A stretch of DNA of 7,910 nucleotides from Acidobacteriota bacterium (GTDB lineage Bacteria > Acidobacteriota > Terriglobia > Terriglobales > Acidobacteriaceae). Made by a program: the position numbers and the translations under genes. The notes beneath the pieces were generated by a model. It searched no databases. It was not told where the DNA came from and saw nothing but the letters and a program-made list of their open reading frames with translations. Shown piece after piece: positions 5,235 to 7,910 of this stretch (position 1 is its first letter; the number at the start of each line of letters is the position of its first letter). The stretch is taken from NCBI GenBank assembly GCA_021810735.1, contig JAJZIF010000160.1, forward strand, positions 1 through 7,910, given 5' to 3'.

Positions 5235-5777
5235 TCAATCGCGCTTAGCTGCCCACACACATACGCCATGTGCATAGAACGCGATCACGCTCTCCACATA
5301 GGTGATGCGCGCGGCATTTCCCTCTGCTCCCTCTGGATCAATGTCCAGATCCCAGACCTCTGCGCCGTTGCGGCGGGTTTCGGACTCGTTCATTGCGCGC
5401 GCCAGTTCGTCGATTGTTTCGGCATCCATGGCCCATACGCCATTACCGTCGCTCTTCTCGATGGCAAAGTAGCGGCCGGGTCTTTCGGGAATCGGATATT
5501 CGTTGTCGAGACGCGCAACGCTCGTCTCGGGCAGATAGTAGTCAATCCGCGCTCGCCGTAGCCTAAGCTTCGTATCGTTCAAGGAAGCTTCACACGCTGC
5601 GAATTTGTCAATCAAATCCGCCAACTCGACATTTCGTGACGCAGTTTTCAGAAGAAACGTTCGGGCTGCTGTGGCCATTTCCACAGCCGAGTCATGCTCC
5701 TTGTCGTCCGAATCGCCGTCTGCGGACATCTCGAATTGCGCGATTGCCATCAACAGTTCTTTCGCTTCGTTAAGCAT
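5235..5777 (-). CDS. 180-aa hypothetical protein with a C-terminal domain shared with its neighbour
   Basis: The start is the ATG at 5777, with AAGGA eight nucleotides upstream, 20 bp after the stop of the 103-aa gene. The N-terminal ~75 residues are predicted helical (an acidic stretch DGDSDDKEHDS at 20-30, then KTASRNVELADLIDKFAA). Residues 102-169 (RYFAIEKSDGNGVWAMDAET..., VWDLDIDPEG, ITYVESVIAFY) align with residues 33-91 of the 103-aa product. There is no signal peptide or membrane segment, so it is probably cytosolic. I do not recognise the family. Its place in a helicase/PP-loop operon suggests a role linked to those proteins, but nothing shows which. It could be a small partner or regulatory subunit. 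Confidence 0.82.
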   Translation of the reverse strand: MLNEAKELLMAIAQFEMSADGDSDDKEHDSAVEMATAARTFLLKTASRNVELADLIDKFAACEASLNDTKLRLRRARIDYYLPETSVARLDNEYPIPERPGRYFAIEKSDGNGVWAMDAETIDELARAMNESETRRNGAEVWDLDIDPEGAEGNAARITYVESVIAFYAHGVCVWAAKRD

Positions 5778-5797
5778 CTCTGCATTCCTTTCTTGAA

Positions 5798-6109
5798 CTA
5801 TGGGGTCGAAGTGTCGACTTTGCGCTCGGAAACAAAACCATACGCCTCGATACTGGCGGTGTATACCACACGATGTTCCCGGCCGGTGTCGAGGTCAAAG
5901 ACGCTGGTATCGCGAACAGAACCGGCATTGATCAAGGCCGCACATTCGGCGAGGGAGTCGGCGGTATAGATCCAGTTCAGGTCTCCGCTGTCGTATTCGG
6001 CAACGAGGAATTGCTTGGGGGCCCACCGGGATACTTCCACACGGTTATGGGCCACTACCATGTCCAGATATGCGGCAAAACGTTCAAGTCTGGCGAGAGA
6101 TGTAGGCAT
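5798..6109 (-). CDS. 103-aa hypothetical protein, single copy of the shared domain
   Basis: The start is the ATG at 6109, with AAGGAG eight nucleotides upstream, 39 bp after the helicase stop. The product is mostly one domain: QFLVAEYDSGDLNWIYTAD, then SLAECAALINAG, then VFDLDTGREHRVVYTASIEAYGF. The pattern (aromatic-hydrophobic run, acidic-Gly turn, Trp, a short helix, then [VF]xDLD, [IV]xY and an S-[VI] strand) recurs in the C-terminal part of the 180-aa protein, so the two are probably paralogous. It is soluble by composition. No known motif for catalysis or DNA binding is visible. The function is unknown; the pair could form a hetero-oligomer, which is only an inference from paralogy and adjacency. 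Confidence 0.82.
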   Translation of the reverse strand: MPTSLARLERFAAYLDMVVAHNRVEVSRWAPKQFLVAEYDSGDLNWIYTADSLAECAALINAGSVRDTSVFDLDTGREHRVVYTASIEAYGFVSERKVDTSTP

Positions 6110-6148
6110 AGAGATTTCTCCTTAATCCGATGGGAAATGCGATTGTCG

Positions 6149-7910
6149 TTACGAGGGGTCCTCAGCGTAGTATTTGCGTTCCCGTTCGACATCGTGAGGG
6201 TCTCGAGATGCAATCTGGCGAAACCCATACGCGCCGTTTTTCCGCGCCGGGATCGGCGACCTGATTTTGTTCGCGGTCGGTTCTTCTTCATCGAATTTGC
6301 CGGCATTGACTTGAAGGTAGCGCCGTGCGAGTTCTTTGATTCGGTCGGGGTCGATCTCGAGGTTTTGAAACAGATTGTCGTCCACGTTTCGTTTGGGGTC
6401 GCAGACGCCGGTACTTTGCAGGGTCTTCAGGTCGAGGACCTCGGCCATATAGGGATCGCTGCCTTCTTCCGACAGCATGTAGTAGACGGTGACGGGCTTG
6501 GTTTGCCCATCGCGCCAGACTCTTCCAATGGCTTGTTCCTGGACCCCAGGACTCCAGTCCAATTCGCCGACAACGCAGAGGCTGCTGCAACCTTGCAGGC
6601 CATCGACACCGACCCCGGAACGAAGCGACAGGACCAGGAGCTGGGTTTTACCGGAGATGAAGTCCATTTTTGCGGACTCTTTTTGGGCAATGGATTCGGT
6701 CCCGGTATACATGCGGAAGGGGAGGCCCTGGAACTTGGCTTTCCAAATGTCGTAGACGGCATGGTGCCAGCCAAAGAGGACGACTTTCTCTCCAGACTCA
6801 ACCAGCATGCGCACAAACTCCGCGACAAAGGGTGCCTTGGCGAGTCCAGTGGCAAGCCTCAGTTTGTTGTTGAATTCCTGGGAAGCGCGGAGTTTGTCGA
6901 AGCCGCTACCAGTCGACTTGAGAAGGGCCTTGGCGAGGTCCGTGCAACTCTCGGTGACTTTTTCCAGTTCTTTATGGTCGGACGAGACGGGCTGCAGCAC
7001 GTAGCTGCATGGCGGGAGTTCACGGCCAACGTCTTCGCGGGTACGGCGCAGGAAGAATCCGGAGTCACGCAGATGTTGTCCGAACAGCTTGGGACTTGTC
7101 AGCTGCGGTTTCGCTTTTCCGCCGGTACACCAGCGGTGGTAGAAGTCTTCCCAGGCGCCGAGTTCTCCTGGCGCGATGACGTCCATGACGTAGAAGATTT
7201 CGCCGTCATAGTTATAGATCGGGGTTGCGGACATCCCCATGCGGAATTCGGCCGCATCTGCAAGAAGTTTGGCGGCTTGATACCGGGCCGAGGTGGGGCG
7301 GCGAAGCTCTTGCACTTCGTCCCAGACGACTGTTTTGGCGAACGAGGCGAGGTAGGCCGCCCAGCGGGGAAGTTTCGAGTACGAAATCAGCACGATGTCG
7401 GGAAGAGGGAAGCCGCCAAGCCCGCGAATGAAGCTGAGGTCGTACTGTTTCCCTAAAGTGACAATGTGGGTTTCCAGTTTGGGAGAAAACTTTCTGAAGG
7501 ATTCCTGGACCTGCCTGGGCAGATGGGTCTGGGTCACGTAGACCGCGGGATGGAGATTGGGATTGCTGAGAGCGGCGATCGCGGCAACGGTCTTGCCGAG
7601 TCCTACGGTATCGCCCAGCAAGAGCGTCTTGCAATGCAGGAAGATGGATGCGGCCAGTTCTTGGTACTCGCGCGGGGGCTGGAGCATGTGGAAACGCGCC
7701 GGGGGCATCTCATGGTTCACAAAGCGATGAAAATCTCTGGCGCGTTGACGTCGAGCCTCCGCGATACTGTGGATCCAGTCGAGGCCTTGGCCCTCGAGGG
7801 GAAAGCTTTCCATGAAGGAATTGAGCTGGACGCAATTGCCCGGAGACGCGCCGATGGAGAGCGCGGGAGAGGACTCGTCATTCGCGCAGGAGAATTGTTT
7901 TTTGAAGGCA
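6149..7910 (-). CDS. SNF2-family DNA helicase/ATPase, 5' end off the right edge
   Basis: This is an ATP-driven DNA translocase of the SNF2/SF2 class. Numbering from the internal Met at 7813: a Q-motif-like LQPPREYQ at 44-51, Walker A GDTVGLGKT at 67-75, motif Ia VTQTHLPRQ, motif II DEVQ at 165-168 (in place of DEAH), motif III SATP at 195-198, motif V LRSGVGVDGLQ, and motif VI QAIGRVWRDGQ at 427-437 with the arginine-finger residues. The frame stays open from 7813 to the window edge (reading ...CVQLNSF before the Met) and that Met has no ribosome site, so the real start lies beyond 7910. The C-terminal ~90 residues are charged and not recognised. It heads the visible operon with the two small genes and the PP-loop gene, a set reminiscent of phage, plasmid or DNA-modification clusters. 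Confidence 0.93.
   Translation of the reverse strand, partial: AFKKQFSCANDESSPALSIGASPGNCVQLNSFMESFPLEGQGLDWIHSIAEARRQRARDFHRFVNHEMPPARFHMLQPPREYQELAASIFLHCKTLLLGDTVGLGKTVAAIAALSNPNLHPAVYVTQTHLPRQVQESFRKFSPKLETHIVTLGKQYDLSFIRGLGGFPLPDIVLISYSKLPRWAAYLASFAKTVVWDEVQELRRPTSARYQAAKLLADAAEFRMGMSATPIYNYDGEIFYVMDVIAPGELGAWEDFYHRWCTGGKAKPQLTSPKLFGQHLRDSGFFLRRTREDVGRELPPCSYVLQPVSSDHKELEKVTESCTDLAKALLKSTGSGFDKLRASQEFNNKLRLATGLAKAPFVAEFVRMLVESGEKVVLFGWHHAVYDIWKAKFQGLPFRMYTGTESIAQKESAKMDFISGKTQLLVLSLRSGVGVDGLQGCSSLCVVGELDWSPGVQEQAIGRVWRDGQTKPVTVYYMLSEEGSDPYMAEVLDLKTLQSTGVCDPKRNVDDNLFQNLEIDPDRIKELARRYLQVNAGKFDEEEPTANKIRSPIPARKNGAYGFRQIASRDPHDVERERKYYAEDPS

Noticed and set aside
5873..7456. A 527-codon open frame on the plus strand
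   Set aside because: It lies antisense to the helicase and the 103-aa gene, which have clear motifs and ribosome sites; its product has no recognisable domain. It is a by-product of GC-rich coding on the other strand.

Overview
The window reads as an accessory or mobile-DNA region of a moderately GC-rich Gram-negative bacterium, probably a member of the Pseudomonadota. That placement rests only on base composition, clear Shine-Dalgarno sites and remembered resemblance of the transposase and recombinase to proteobacterial proteins; no ribosomal or core gene is present. Three kinds of mobile DNA (a group II intron, an IS4-family insertion sequence and a large-serine-recombinase element) lie in or beside what was once a single minus-strand gene cluster.

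Original cluster, read right to left on the minus strand: an SNF2-type helicase that runs off the right edge (7910 to 6149); a 103-aa protein (6109 to 5798); a 180-aa protein (5777 to 5235) that shares a C-terminal domain with the 103-aa one; and a PP-loop protein of the PAPS-reductase/DndC-like superfamily (5138 to 167). The short gaps and good ribosome sites suggest one operon. The last gene is dead: it has an internal deletion with frameshift near 4884-4889, and it is split at codons for Asn-Ile-Thr by an insertion of 3.86 kb. Just beyond its 3' end lies the last ~98 nt (domains V and VI) of a group II intron on the plus strand.

Nested insertions. An IS4-family element (813-4675, 13-bp perfect inverted ends, 9-bp target duplication ATGTTGAGA) sits in the PP-loop gene. 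Its transposase is in turn cut inside the Y-x2-R-x3-E-x6-K signature by a compact 2,552-bp element (1840-4391). That element carries a 683-aa large serine recombinase, a 58-aa protein and an upstream DUF5372-like reading frame, all on the minus strand. Removing 1840-4391 restores a 389-aa transposase, and removing the IS restores continuity of the PP-loop frame at that point.

Most striking observation. In the integrated form the first gene of the recombinase element has no good start codon. At the opposite end of the element, just after the recombinase stop, lies an orphan AAGGAG-6 nt-ATG that points outward. When the two ends are joined at the inferred TT crossover, this ATG falls in frame with the headless gene and gives an uninterrupted 161-codon frame. 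The junction itself is a symmetrical site, ATGTCG-N8-TT-N8-CGACAT. The circle would therefore be an endless operon (recombinase stop, ribosome site, first gene, small gene, recombinase), and integration would decapitate its first gene. This is inferred from sequence alone, but three independent constraints (transposase frame, dyad symmetry, reading frame across the junction) select the same crossover point.
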